Counted from the first letter of the stretch, positions 1 to 6,993 are shown. The stretch is 18,044 nucleotides of DNA from Burkholderiaceae bacterium (GCA_947461335.1 CANHLB010000011.1:1-18044); one strand, 5' to 3'. The notes: generated by a model from the letters alone, not told the origin. Numbers and translations: made by a program.

Positions 1-483
1 AAAGCTCAAGGACCAATCGAAAAGAATGCCTTATTACAAAAGCTTGGAGTTGAGCCTTTTTCCCCTGAGTTCGAAGGAGAGCTAGGGGCCGATATTCTTT
101 ATCAAACTTCTCGTAAGCGCAGCATTGCTGTCAAACAATTTCTACTAGCCGGTCAAGCTGTAGTTGGTGTTGGCAATATCTATTGCTCAGAAAGTTTATT
201 TGCGGCCGGTATTCATCCTGCAAAAGCTGCTGGCAAATTAAGTAAACCTCAGTGTGCTCGTTTGGCAAATGCAGTCAGATTCATACTGAAGAAAGCAATT
301 GAGGCTGGAGGCAGTAGCTTAAAAGACTTTGTTAATAGCGAAGGGGACCCCGGCCACTTTATGGTGCAAACTAAAGTTTATGACCGCAAAGACCTTCCAT
401 GTAAGGTTTGTAAAACACCGATTAAACAAATAGTCCAGGGGCAGCGCTCCACTTATTATTGTCCTCAATGTCAGAAGCGTTGA
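1..483 (+). CDS. mutM: Formamidopyrimidine-DNA glycosylase (MutM/Fpg), C-terminal part; 5' end outside the window
   Basis: Bifunctional DNA glycosylase/AP lyase that removes 8-oxoguanine and formamidopyrimidines. The frame is open from base 1, so only the last 160 residues are present, against about 270 for the whole family; the catalytic N-terminal proline lies upstream. Visible marks are the helix-two-turn-helix DNA-binding segment with VGVGNIY and the following LFAAGIHP, and a C-terminal zinc finger with four cysteines in the order CKVC then CPQC, ending at the usual place just after the last Cys pair. The segment GDPGHF matches the conserved stretch before the finger. The end overlaps the mutY start by 16 bases, so the two genes of the oxidised-guanine pathway are probably translated from one message. 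Identification is firm; the missing part is due to the window edge, not a mutation. Confidence 0.96.
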   Translation, partial: KAQGPIEKNALLQKLGVEPFSPEFEGELGADILYQTSRKRSIAVKQFLLAGQAVVGVGNIYCSESLFAAGIHPAKAAGKLSKPQCARLANAVRFILKKAIEAGGSSLKDFVNSEGDPGHFMVQTKVYDRKDLPCKVCKTPIKQIVQGQRSTYYCPQCQKR

Positions 484-1613
484 TAAAGACATTTTCCAAG
501 AGCTTATTAGCTTGGCATGGTGTCAGTGGACGCACGGGTTTGCCTTGGCAAAATAATCATGACCCCTATGCAGTTTGGGTTTCTGAGATTATGTTGCAGC
601 AAACTCAAGTTGCAACCGTATTGGAGCGTTATCCGCGCTTTATGAAACGTTTTCCAACAGTTAAAAAATTAGCAGCTGCTGATTTAGACGAAGTATTAGC
701 TGAGTGGGCAGGTTTGGGTTACTACTCACGCGCTCGAAATTTGCATGCCTGTGCAAACCAAGTGATGCAAGATTTTTTAGGAAAGTTCCCCAGTGATCCT
801 ATCTTGCTTGAGCAGCTAAAAGGAATTGGTCGATCAACAGCAGGAGCAATTGCAGCATTTGCATTCCAGGAGCGAGCACCAATTTTGGATGCAAATGTTA
901 AAAGAATCCTGGCCCGTCTGTTTGCAGTTGAAGGTGCTCTACAAGATAAGGCGCTAAATGATCAGCTCTGGAATTTAGCAAACAACTTGTTACCAAAAAA
1001 ATCGCAGGATATGCCGATATACACACAAGCCTTGATGGACTTTGGGGCTACGTGGTGCACTGCACGAAAGCCCGTATGTATCAGCATGGAGAAAAAGTGC
1101 CCATTTGCAAAAGACTGCCAAGCAAATCTGAGTGATCAGGTACTGTCTTTCCCGCAAAAAAAGGTGAAAGCAAGATCACCAGAGTTTGATTGCGACATGC
1201 TATTGATTCGATCTGGTAATTCGATTCTTCTGCAACAGCGCCCCAGCAAGGCCATTTGGGGCGGTCTATGGTCTTTGCCAGAGTCTGCCTGGAGACCAAA
1301 AGGCCAAAAGATTCATAAAGCCAATACAAGCCTCAAAGAGTTGCTTGAGCTTGCTTTGCCAGAGGAGACGAATTCTGTTTTAGCAAAATTCTTTAAAACG
1401 CCAAAGCGTGGCGATCAAATTAAACACATCTTTACCCATCGTCGCTTATGGATACAGATTTGGGAATTAAGCTCCACAAAGACTTTTCAGCTCATAGCTC
1501 CCAATTTGAAATGGGTACCCCTGAGTCAACTGGGGCGCTATGGTTTGCCGCAACCCATCAAGGTTTTGTTGCAGAGATTGAGTCTAGCTCGCGGTGACGA
1601 TCTAAAAAATTGA
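468..1613 (+). CDS. mutY: Adenine DNA glycosylase MutY
   Basis: Removes adenine mispaired with 8-oxoguanine, acting after MutM in the same repair pathway. The 381-residue product has the HhH-GPD fold with the catalytic Glu in SEIMLQQTQV (E40), Tyr in GLGYYSRAR, the helix-hairpin-helix LKGIGRSTAGAI (about 118-129) and the catalytic Asp in LDANVKRI (D141). Four cysteines of the 4Fe-4S loop follow (C197, C204, C211, C217). Their spacing is C-X6-C-X6-C-X5-C, whereas the usual spacing is C-X6-C-X2-C-X5-C. A NUDIX-like recognition domain fills about 230-381. I chose the ATG at 468; an in-frame TTG at 459 would add three residues. The start lies inside the mutM end. The 3' end overlaps rapZ on the opposite strand by 56 bases with no terminator between. 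Function is confident; the cluster spacing is odd. Confidence 0.96.
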   Translation: MSEALIKTFSKSLLAWHGVSGRTGLPWQNNHDPYAVWVSEIMLQQTQVATVLERYPRFMKRFPTVKKLAAADLDEVLAEWAGLGYYSRARNLHACANQVMQDFLGKFPSDPILLEQLKGIGRSTAGAIAAFAFQERAPILDANVKRILARLFAVEGALQDKALNDQLWNLANNLLPKKSQDMPIYTQALMDFGATWCTARKPVCISMEKKCPFAKDCQANLSDQVLSFPQKKVKARSPEFDCDMLLIRSGNSILLQQRPSKAIWGGLWSLPESAWRPKGQKIHKANTSLKELLELALPEETNSVLAKFFKTPKRGDQIKHIFTHRRLWIQIWELSSTKTFQLIAPNLKWVPLSQLGRYGLPQPIKVLLQRLSLARGDDLKN

Positions 1614-2448
1614 GTTGTAAGGCAGCGAGATCTTTTTGTGCGCGGAAGTGTTCGCTGATGCGATTGACAAGATATACCGAGCGGTGTTGTCCGCCAGTGC
1701 AACCAATTGCTACCGTCAAATAGCTGCGGCCATCAGCGATATAGTGAGGCAACCATTTATCGATGAATTGAATAATGTCACTCTCCATGCTGACTACTTC
1801 AGGAATTTTTTCTAAGAACTCTTTCACGGGCTTGTCATTACCGCTTAAGGGTCTCAAGACTTTATCGTAGTGAGGGTTTGGTAGGCAGCGAACGTCAAAT
1901 ACTAAGTCAGCTTCACTGGGGACACCCTTTTTAAAACCAAAGGATTCAAAAACAATAGAAAGCCCAGCAGGCTTATCTTTGAGAAGATCTTGGATCCAAG
2001 ATCTTAATGCGTGTGCTGGTAGGTTGCTCGTATCAATACTATGCGCTTGAGCACGAAGTGGTTCTAGTAGCTTGCGTTCATTTTCAATCGCCTCAATGAG
2101 CGTTGCGGATTGAGGTTGCTTTGCGTTGGTAGAGAGAGGGTGGCGCCGGCGAGTTTCCGAGAAACGCTGAACCAAGGTATTGGTGTCGGCATTTAAGAAA
2201 ACAATACGAACTTGATGATTCTTCCTTAACAACTCTAGGATTGACGGTAGTTTACTAATAGAACTACCACGGCGCGCATCAATAGCTACTGCAACACGCT
2301 CACTTTTTTCTTTTTCAAGAGTACTAATTAAGTTTTCTAGCAAAGAAACAGGAAGATTATCTACGCAGTCGTAACCTGCATCCTCAAAGGCTCGGAGGGC
2401 AACTGATTTACCTGAGCCTGAAATTCCGGTAATCAGATTGATTTGCAT
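1558..2448 (-). CDS. rapZ: RapZ (YvcJ/YhbJ) family nucleotide-binding protein
   Basis: P-loop protein of the RapZ/YvcJ family. In E. coli it is an RNA adaptor controlling GlmS levels through the small RNAs GlmY and GlmZ; outside Enterobacteria its role is less clear. The 296-residue product has a Walker A at residues 8-15 (GISGSGKS), a following YDCVDNLP, a DARR segment near 57, and the C-terminal signature GCTGGQHRS near 250 with RHREL near 285. The tail after RHREL reads DSISATKP and lacks the Lys-Arg-Lys that E. coli RapZ uses for RNA binding. It is the last gene of the hpf-ptsN-hprK-rapZ run, 3 bases after hprK. The last 18 codons are antisense to the end of mutY. Family assignment is firm; an sRNA role here is doubtful. 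Confidence 0.95.
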   Translation of the reverse strand: MQINLITGISGSGKSVALRAFEDAGYDCVDNLPVSLLENLISTLEKEKSERVAVAIDARRGSSISKLPSILELLRKNHQVRIVFLNADTNTLVQRFSETRRRHPLSTNAKQPQSATLIEAIENERKLLEPLRAQAHSIDTSNLPAHALRSWIQDLLKDKPAGLSIVFESFGFKKGVPSEADLVFDVRCLPNPHYDKVLRPLSGNDKPVKEFLEKIPEVVSMESDIIQFIDKWLPHYIADGRSYLTVAIGCTGGQHRSVYLVNRISEHFRAQKDLAALQLNFLDRHRELDSISATKP

Positions 2449-2451
2449 GAT

Positions 2452-3438
2452 TTAAAGCAGACGACCCTGATTTTTTGTTGAGTCTGTCTCAGCATTCATT
2501 TGCATGCGTTGGCGTTCCATAAATTCTTTTAATGTATCAATGCCACGTAATTGCAAAATAGTATTGCGCACCGCTGCTTCAACAAGAACCGCTAAGTTGC
2601 GACCAGCTGCCACCTGAATTTTTACAGTTCGAATAGGAATTCCCAGTACGTCAATATGTTGAGCCTCTAGAGGAAGTCTCTCAAATTCACCATCTGTTCT
2701 GCGTACCAATTGGACGATCAGGCGCAATTTCAGCTTCCGGCGTACAGCAGTTTCACCAAAGATAGTACGAATATCGAGTAAGCCTAAACCGCGAACCTCA
2801 AGTAGATTGCGTAAGATCATAGGGCAGCGACCTTCAATGTAATCTGGTCCCAGACGAGCAAAGTCAACAGCATCATCAGCCACTAAGCCATGACCGCGAG
2901 AGATGAGCTCAAGACCTAATTCACTTTTACCTAAGCCGGATTCACCGGTGATCAATACACCCAATCCTAAGATGTCCATGAACACCCCATGCATCGTAAT
3001 TTGAGGCGCACCAATTTTGGTGAGATAGATACGCAGATGATCAATAACTTCTGCAGCGGAGATGGTAGTGGTAAATAAGGGGGTTGAAGAGCGTTGGCAA
3101 AAGAGTTGTAAGTCTGGATCTGCAGCTTTACCATCTGCCACTATTACACAAGGAGGCGTCTTAGAAATAAGACTGGCAATCTGTTCTTGTCTCTGCTCTG
3201 GTTCAAGAGCGGCATGATAGTCAATTTCTTGTTCGCCAAAGATTTGAATTCGGCTTGGATGAATCAGGTTTAAGTGACCAACTAAATCTGAGCTAGCCGC
3301 CGCTGCTTTTACTGCTTCCACTGGAAAGGTTCGGTCTGAGCCTTCGAGCCCACCGATCCACGAGAGTTTGAGATCTGAAACATTGTCATCAAATATCTGT
3401 TGGGCGGTGACGCCCTCTAGGATTAATGGTTGCGTCAT
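2452..3438 (-). CDS. hprK: HPr kinase/phosphorylase
   Basis: Phosphorylates and dephosphorylates a regulatory serine on HPr-type PTS proteins. The 328-residue product has an N-terminal regulatory domain (about 1-130) and a C-terminal kinase domain. The kinase domain has the conserved His of ITMHGV (H150), Walker A GESGLGKS (165-172), the catalytic Asp pair in GLVADD (188-189) and the second family signature [11 protein letters not shown] (213-223). I start at the ATG at 3438, which forms an ATGA overlap with the ptsN stop and gives the usual N-terminus; an upstream in-frame ATG at 3471 would add 11 atypical residues inside ptsN. Translation is likely coupled to ptsN. The Ser kinase is typical of Firmicutes but is also established in many proteobacteria, where it sits with ptsN. 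No HPr or enzyme I gene is in the window. Confidence 0.95.
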   Translation of the reverse strand: MTQPLILEGVTAQQIFDDNVSDLKLSWIGGLEGSDRTFPVEAVKAAAASSDLVGHLNLIHPSRIQIFGEQEIDYHAALEPEQRQEQIASLISKTPPCVIVADGKAADPDLQLFCQRSSTPLFTTTISAAEVIDHLRIYLTKIGAPQITMHGVFMDILGLGVLITGESGLGKSELGLELISRGHGLVADDAVDFARLGPDYIEGRCPMILRNLLEVRGLGLLDIRTIFGETAVRRKLKLRLIVQLVRRTDGEFERLPLEAQHIDVLGIPIRTVKIQVAAGRNLAVLVEAAVRNTILQLRGIDTLKEFMERQRMQMNAETDSTKNQGRLL

Positions 3439-3896
3439 TTTGCCGCGCCCCACTGTTGTAATCGTTCGCATACTTTGATTGGATCATTTGATGATGCCAA
3501 AAAGTTCCGAGTATCTGCATCAGAGAGTAGTTGTGCAATGGATGATAGGATTTCTAAATGCTGTTGGGTCGCTTTTTCTGGCACCAATAAAAAAATCAGA
3601 ATTGATACGGACTCACCATCGGGGGCAGCAAATTCAATCGGCTCTTTTAATCTCATAAAAGCAGCACTTGGCTGTTTTAGTCCCTTCACGCGTCCATGAG
3701 GAATCGCGACGCCAGCTCCAAGAGCGGTAGATCCTAAATTTTCACGTGTATTGAGAAATTCAATGACGGCACTTGCGTCAATGCCAACCTCTTTTGCAAA
3801 GAGATCCCCCGCTGCTGCAAATGCATCAGCTCTGTTTTTGGCAGAGTTATCTAATGCAATGCAGTTAGGGGTAAAAAGATGGGTCAGGGCATTCAT
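3435..3896 (-). CDS. ptsN: PTS nitrogen-regulatory protein EIIA(Ntr)
   Basis: Phosphoacceptor of the nitrogen-type PTS, which receives phosphate from NPr/HPr and regulates other proteins (for example potassium uptake in E. coli) rather than carrying sugar. The 153-residue PTS_EIIA type-2 domain has the active His in [11 protein letters not shown] (H67), preceded by the conserved NTRENLGST region. A consensus TATAAT lies only 8 bases before the ATG and no Shine-Dalgarno sequence is seen, so a very short leader or read-through from hpf (33 bases upstream) are the alternatives. The stop overlaps the hprK start by 4 bases. The gene is named after linkage to rpoN, yet rpoN is missing here. Identification is confident. 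Confidence 0.95.
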   Translation of the reverse strand: MNALTHLFTPNCIALDNSAKNRADAFAAAGDLFAKEVGIDASAVIEFLNTRENLGSTALGAGVAIPHGRVKGLKQPSAAFMRLKEPIEFAAPDGESVSILIFLLVPEKATQQHLEILSSIAQLLSDADTRNFLASSNDPIKVCERLQQWGAAK

Positions 3897-3904
3897 GTGA
3901 ACTA

Positions 3905-3927
3905 ATTATAGGTGTCCTGATGTCAGG
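3905..3927 (-). promoter_or_regulatory. Candidate ptsN -10 box with an adjacent 12-bp palindrome
   Basis: On the minus strand a perfect TATAAT occupies 3910-3905, ending 8 bases before the ptsN ATG. Immediately upstream is the dyad CCTGACATCAGG (3916-3927), two 5-base arms around 2 bases. No good -35 is found at 16-18 bases. The dyad could be an operator or simply chance; its loop is too tight for a strong hairpin. This is suggestive only. Confidence 0.3.
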
Positions 3928-3929
3928 GA

Positions 3930-4253
3930 TTACTCAAATCGCTTGTCGTGGTGGTGATCCTGGATCTTTTCTTTGTGCTTTACAACTTGACGTTCCAGCT
4001 TATCGACCACTGCATCCATGGCGTGGTAAAGGTCAGAATTGTGGGCTTCGGCAAACAATTCCTTACCCTTTAGGTGAATTGTGATCTCAGCGCTCTGACG
4101 GAGCTCCTTTTCTTTGGCGTTATCTACTACGAGAAAGGCGGAAGCATCAATGACATGGTCAAAGTGCTTGCGAATTTTGGCCATTCCAGCCTCAAGGTGT
4201 GTGCGCATGGCTGGTGTTACTTCTACATGGCGGCTATTAATTTTCAAATTCAT
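3930..4253 (-). CDS. hpf: Ribosome hibernation promoting factor (short HPF/RaiA family)
   Basis: Binds the decoding region of the 30S subunit and helps make inactive 100S ribosomes in stationary phase or starvation. The 107-residue product starts MNLKINSRHVEVTPAM and carries the S30AE beta-alpha-beta fold, with HFDHVI and the basic/amphipathic helix YHAMDAVVDKLERQV. The tail is histidine-rich (HKEKIQDHHHDK). It lacks the extra C-terminal dimerisation domain of long HPFs. Two ATGs lie in frame at 4259 and 4253. I chose 4253 because the AGAGGAG box sits directly against the first ATG but 6 bases from the second. In E. coli hpf follows rpoN; here it follows lptB after a 184-base gap and precedes ptsN by 33 bases. 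Confidence 0.94.
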   Translation of the reverse strand: MNLKINSRHVEVTPAMRTHLEAGMAKIRKHFDHVIDASAFLVVDNAKEKELRQSAEITIHLKGKELFAEAHNSDLYHAMDAVVDKLERQVVKHKEKIQDHHHDKRFE

Positions 4254-4259
4254 TAGCAT

Positions 4260-4266
4260 CTCCTCT
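4260..4266 (-). promoter_or_regulatory. Strong Shine-Dalgarno of hpf that fixes its start
   Basis: AGAGGAG on the minus strand has zero spacing to an ATG at 4259 and 6 bases to the ATG at 4253, so the second ATG is the sensible start. The box touches the stop codon of a possible small ORF (4266-4352), which would allow translational coupling. Confidence 0.7.
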
Positions 4267-4352
4267 TATATACGCGTGCGCATGCTCATGCCTGGGGTGC
4301 GCAGCAAGCCCCTAAAATCGTTTGAGCAGTATTTTTTGGAAAGGAACTTCAT
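4266..4352 (-). CDS. Possible 28-codon small ORF in the lptB-hpf gap
   Basis: I do not recognise this product. In the gap where rpoN is found in related clusters, the minus strand has a GGAGG box, 3 bases, then ATG and 28 sense codons ending in TAA. The peptide begins MKFLSKKYC, is basic, and ends GMSMRTRI. The stop codon touches the hpf Shine-Dalgarno, the arrangement seen in translationally coupled pairs. Two 7-base direct repeats (TGCGCAC, 21 bases apart) fall inside it. Against a real gene: the spacing of 3 is short, the frame is also open upstream without another good start, and 28 codons can be open by chance. It could equally be a leader region without coding function. Confidence 0.28.
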   Translation of the reverse strand: MKFLSKKYCSNDFRGLLRTPGMSMRTRI

Positions 4353-4437
4353 GAACCTCCAGCGTATCAGCGAATTTACTGAAATCCAAGAGGGGAAAGC
4401 ATCTATATTTGTTAAATGCCTAGAAAGGCCGCCCAGC

Positions 4438-5205
4438 TTACATCCGGAAGTTTTCGCCTAAGTAGACTCGACGGACAGCATCGTTTTGAATAATCTGATC
4501 TGGTTTGCCCTCAGCAAGGACGCTGCCTTCGCTGATGATGTAAGCATGGTCGCAAATACCTAGGGTTTCACGCACGTTATGGTCAGTAATCAAAACCCCG
4601 ATCTGACGATCCCGCAGAAAACGCACGATGCGCTGAATTTCCCCAACGGCGATAGGGTCAACACCTGCAAATGGCTCATCTAGCAGGATGAACTTCGGTT
4701 GGGAGGCAAGGGCCCTTGCAATTTCTACGCGTCGGCGCTCACCACCAGAAAGTGAAAGGGCCGGATTATTGCGTAAATGACCAATTTGCAGTTCGCCCAA
4801 GAGCTCATCTAGGCGATGAGCGATTTCAGCCTTAGTTAAGGGCTTGCCACCTTGTACTTGAAGCTCAAGGACAGCCTGAATATTTTCAGCAACATTGAGC
4901 TTTCTAAAAACAGAAGCTTCTTGCGGTAAGTAAGATAAGCCCATCCGTGCACGCTCATGTATTGGCAAATGGGTAATATCTTTACCGTCTAAAACAATGT
5001 TGCCGCCATCAAGAGGAACTAAGCCCACAATCATATAAAACGAGGTAGTTTTGCCTGCACCATTTGGACCCAAAAGACCCACAACTTCTCCGCACTCCAC
5101 TTGTATGGAAACATCACGAACTACCGTTCTGGAGCCATACCGTTTCTGCAGATTGCGCGCGCTAAGGGTAGCGGGTTTATTTTTTTGAGCTAAATCCGTT
5201 GTCAT
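4438..5205 (-). CDS. lptB: Lipopolysaccharide export ATP-binding protein LptB
   Basis: Cytoplasmic ATPase of the LptB2FG transporter that extracts lipopolysaccharide from the inner membrane and drives it along the Lpt bridge. The 255-residue ABC domain shows Walker [10 protein letters not shown] (46-54), Q-loop LPQE (Q95), signature LSGGE (152-156), Walker B with catalytic Glu in [13 protein letters not shown] (E177) and the H-loop TDHNV (H209). The end YLGENFRM matches the family's conserved C-terminus. Its ATG overlaps the lptA stop (ATGA). The membrane partners LptF and LptG are not in the window. The next gene on the strand is normally rpoN in related clusters but is hpf here. Confidence 0.96.
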   Translation of the reverse strand: MTTDLAQKNKPATLSARNLQKRYGSRTVVRDVSIQVECGEVVGLLGPNGAGKTTSFYMIVGLVPLDGGNIVLDGKDITHLPIHERARMGLSYLPQEASVFRKLNVAENIQAVLELQVQGGKPLTKAEIAHRLDELLGELQIGHLRNNPALSLSGGERRRVEIARALASQPKFILLDEPFAGVDPIAVGEIQRIVRFLRDRQIGVLITDHNVRETLGICDHAYIISEGSVLAEGKPDQIIQNDAVRRVYLGENFRM

Positions 5206-5774
5206 TTCTCTAGTGTAGCTTTTCGTCTTGGTGAAAGGATTGCTCGAGCCACAGGAAGATCGTCTGGCTTTGCATCTTTTGGGGGTAGCACTCGATAGTA
5301 CTGCTTTACATCGTCATACTCAATCTTCCAGCCACGCAATTGATCAAGCAACTGCATATTCAAAAGACGCTTGAGGTGCGCATCGCCTGTCAAGGTTAAG
5401 AGCTCAGTCTTCGAGTCATAGACCACTTGAGTTGCTAGCCCTTGCATAAATTCGTCTGGAATTCCTTCACGGCGCTGTCGAAAGGTAGCGACTGTATCGG
5501 GCATGCTTTTTATATCTACAAATTCATATCCCTGTGGATCAACTTGAATATGACCATCCTCGCCAGTGACAATGATGCTGCCTTTGATGAGCAAAATTTG
5601 ACCGTTCAGATCATATATTTGCTTTACGTCATTTACAGAAACCTTTTCAGCTTGAACTATAACGGGCTTATCTTGATCAGCTTTTTCAGCATAGGCTTGA
5701 TCTGCACTACAAATACCGAGCCCAAGAGAGCATACAAAAATCAGGCGATTTGAAAAGTAGTGCATTCGCATCAT
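5202..5774 (-). CDS. lptA: Lipopolysaccharide transport periplasmic protein LptA
   Basis: Forms the periplasmic bridge carrying lipopolysaccharide from LptC to LptD. The 190-residue product starts at the ATG at 5774, one base after the lptC stop. It has a signal peptide [20 protein letters not shown] with likely cleavage after QAYA (about residue 29). The OstA beta-jellyroll region follows, with [20 protein letters not shown] and later [17 protein letters not shown] longer reading from 5864 would run 30 residues into lptC and hide the signal peptide, so I reject it; ATGs at 5771 and 5765 remain possible. The product overlaps lptB by 4 bases. Sequence conservation in this family is low, so the call rests on fold-like repeats, signal peptide and position between lptC and lptB. 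Confidence 0.92.
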   Translation of the reverse strand: MMRMHYFSNRLIFVCSLGLGICSADQAYAEKADQDKPVIVQAEKVSVNDVKQIYDLNGQILLIKGSIIVTGEDGHIQVDPQGYEFVDIKSMPDTVATFRQRREGIPDEFMQGLATQVVYDSKTELLTLTGDAHLKRLLNMQLLDQLRGWKIEYDDVKQYYRVLPPKDAKPDDLPVARAILSPRRKATLEK

Positions 5775-5775
5775 T

Positions 5776-6417
5776 TTATTGGGTGCCTCGTGGAGCACGT
5801 TCAATCCGACCTTTAACTCGGCCCGTGAGCACCATGCTTTGTTCAACATTATTAAAGATCCCACCTTCAGTGGAATTCATTATCGACATCCCTTGTTCTA
5901 GCGTGATGGGTCTATTGGTTTCAATAATATCGTCGTTAATGAGAACCTTGAAATAGCTTGAGCTTGCTAGCATTCGGAGAGTCGCAGGCTGTGATGCAGT
6001 TGCAGCTTGTGCTGGTCGGAATATGGAAGCGTTATCAAATAAATCCAAGATAGTGAGATCACCATCTAGATGACCAGTATCTGATTTCACAGTAACTGGC
6101 GCTTTATCAGCTTGAAAGAGGCGCATGCGGGGCGTGAGGATATCAATTGAGGCATCGTCGTCGTAGTGCGTAACTTTATTACCTAAGATCCGGTATTTAG
6201 TATTGCCAAGCTCATTTAGGGCTGAGAGTGCACCATTCTTAATCGTGTAATCAGGCTCATGTAAGCGAACACGCTCTATTGTCGATTTTTCGGGTGGGGT
6301 ATTTTTTTGAACCAACCAAAAAGTAAGTAAGGTTAGAGCACCCATCAGAATGAGCGGCGTTAGTCGCAGTAGAGCGCGACCAAGGGTGATTTTGATTTGT
6401 TGCGAATTCAATTGCAT
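5776..6417 (-). CDS. lptC: Lipopolysaccharide export system protein LptC
   Basis: Bitopic inner-membrane protein that receives lipopolysaccharide from LptB2FG and hands it to LptA. The 213-residue product has a short cytoplasmic N-terminus, one membrane segment at about 17-36 (LTPLILMGALTLLTFWLV) and a periplasmic LptC domain containing YRILGNKVTHYDDDASIDILTP, followed by the jellyroll strands to about 205. The periplasmic Pro/Glu stretch EPDYTI after the membrane segment is typical. It starts 3 bases after the kdsC stop and ends one base before the lptA start, so it is in the same operon. Confidence comes from topology and order as well as the family motif. Confidence 0.93.
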   Translation of the reverse strand: MQLNSQQIKITLGRALLRLTPLILMGALTLLTFWLVQKNTPPEKSTIERVRLHEPDYTIKNGALSALNELGNTKYRILGNKVTHYDDDASIDILTPRMRLFQADKAPVTVKSDTGHLDGDLTILDLFDNASIFRPAQAATASQPATLRMLASSSYFKVLINDDIIETNRPITLEQGMSIMNSTEGGIFNNVEQSMVLTGRVKGRIERAPRGTQ

Positions 6418-6420
6418 TAC

Positions 6421-6993
6421 TTATTTACGCGCTTGGTTGAGCAATTCTTCGTAGCGGGACTGGGCTTTTAGAATGAGATCACAGACCTCTCTTACCGCAC
6501 TACTTCCGCCAGTGTTGCTTGTTACAAGATGTGCAAATTCTTTAACGGCTACATGGCCTTGTGCGGGGCAGATTCTCATCCCAGCATTTTTCATCATCTG
6601 TAAATCAGGCCAATCATCACCCATGACGGCGCAATCTGACGTAGATAGACCTAAAGATTGAACCACCTGGTCTAAGGCTTTAGCCTTATTTATGACGCCC
6701 ATATGTACATGCTTAATGCCTAATTCTTCGCAACGCGCTATAACCATTTTGGAGTTGCGCCCTGTAATAATGGCAGTTGGAATACCACATTGCTCTAGTA
6801 ATTTAATCCCTAGACCATCCTGTATATCAAATGCTTTTAGAGATTCTTTGCCATCGGCACCAATCCAAACTTGTCCATTCGTTAAGACACCATCTACATC
6901 TAGAACCAGCAACTTTACTTTAGCTGCGCGTTCCCAAGCTTGCGGATATTGTGCAAGAGGATTTGTGTTGTGCGTGTTAAAAGCGTTGGGCAT
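6421..6993 (-). CDS. kdsC: 3-deoxy-D-manno-octulosonate 8-phosphate phosphatase KdsC
   Basis: Hydrolyses Kdo 8-phosphate to Kdo and phosphate, the step before CMP-Kdo formation in lipopolysaccharide core synthesis. This 190-residue C0-type HAD phosphatase has motif I LDVDGVLTNG with D32 and D34, motif II ITGRNS (76-81), a conserved Lys in INKAKAL and motif III GDDWPDLQMM with D126/D127. The end GGSSAVREVCDLIL matches the family C-terminus. The first 25 residues are Asn-rich and look non-conserved, and there is no clear Shine-Dalgarno before 6993, so a slightly later start is possible. It follows kdsD by 25 bases and precedes lptC by 3. Confidence 0.95.
   Translation of the reverse strand: MPNAFNTHNTNPLAQYPQAWERAAKVKLLVLDVDGVLTNGQVWIGADGKESLKAFDIQDGLGIKLLEQCGIPTAIITGRNSKMVIARCEELGIKHVHMGVINKAKALDQVVQSLGLSTSDCAVMGDDWPDLQMMKNAGMRICPAQGHVAVKEFAHLVTSNTGGSSAVREVCDLILKAQSRYEELLNQARK

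Noticed and set aside
3439..3471. A longer HprK start at 3471 adding 11 residues.
   Set aside because: It lies wholly inside ptsN, and the ATGA overlap at 3435-3438 gives the typical N-terminus and coupled translation.
4265..4272. TATATA close to the hpf start as a -10 box.
   Set aside because: Transcription from it would begin within or after the hpf Shine-Dalgarno, which would waste that strong site; no -35 lies at a suitable distance.
4411..4437. A terminator after lptB around GCCT-TTCT-AGGC.
   Set aside because: The stem is only 4 bases and no T run follows; it is too weak to call.
4114..4461. A 115-codon plus-strand open frame covering the hpf 5' half and the lptB-hpf gap.
   Set aside because: It is mostly antisense to hpf, which has clear family motifs and a strong Shine-Dalgarno. 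The product has no recognisable domain and no good ribosome site was seen.
5775..5864. A longer LptA start at 5864.
   Set aside because: It would add 30 residues inside lptC and place the clear signal peptide in the interior of the protein; the ATG at 5774 fits better.
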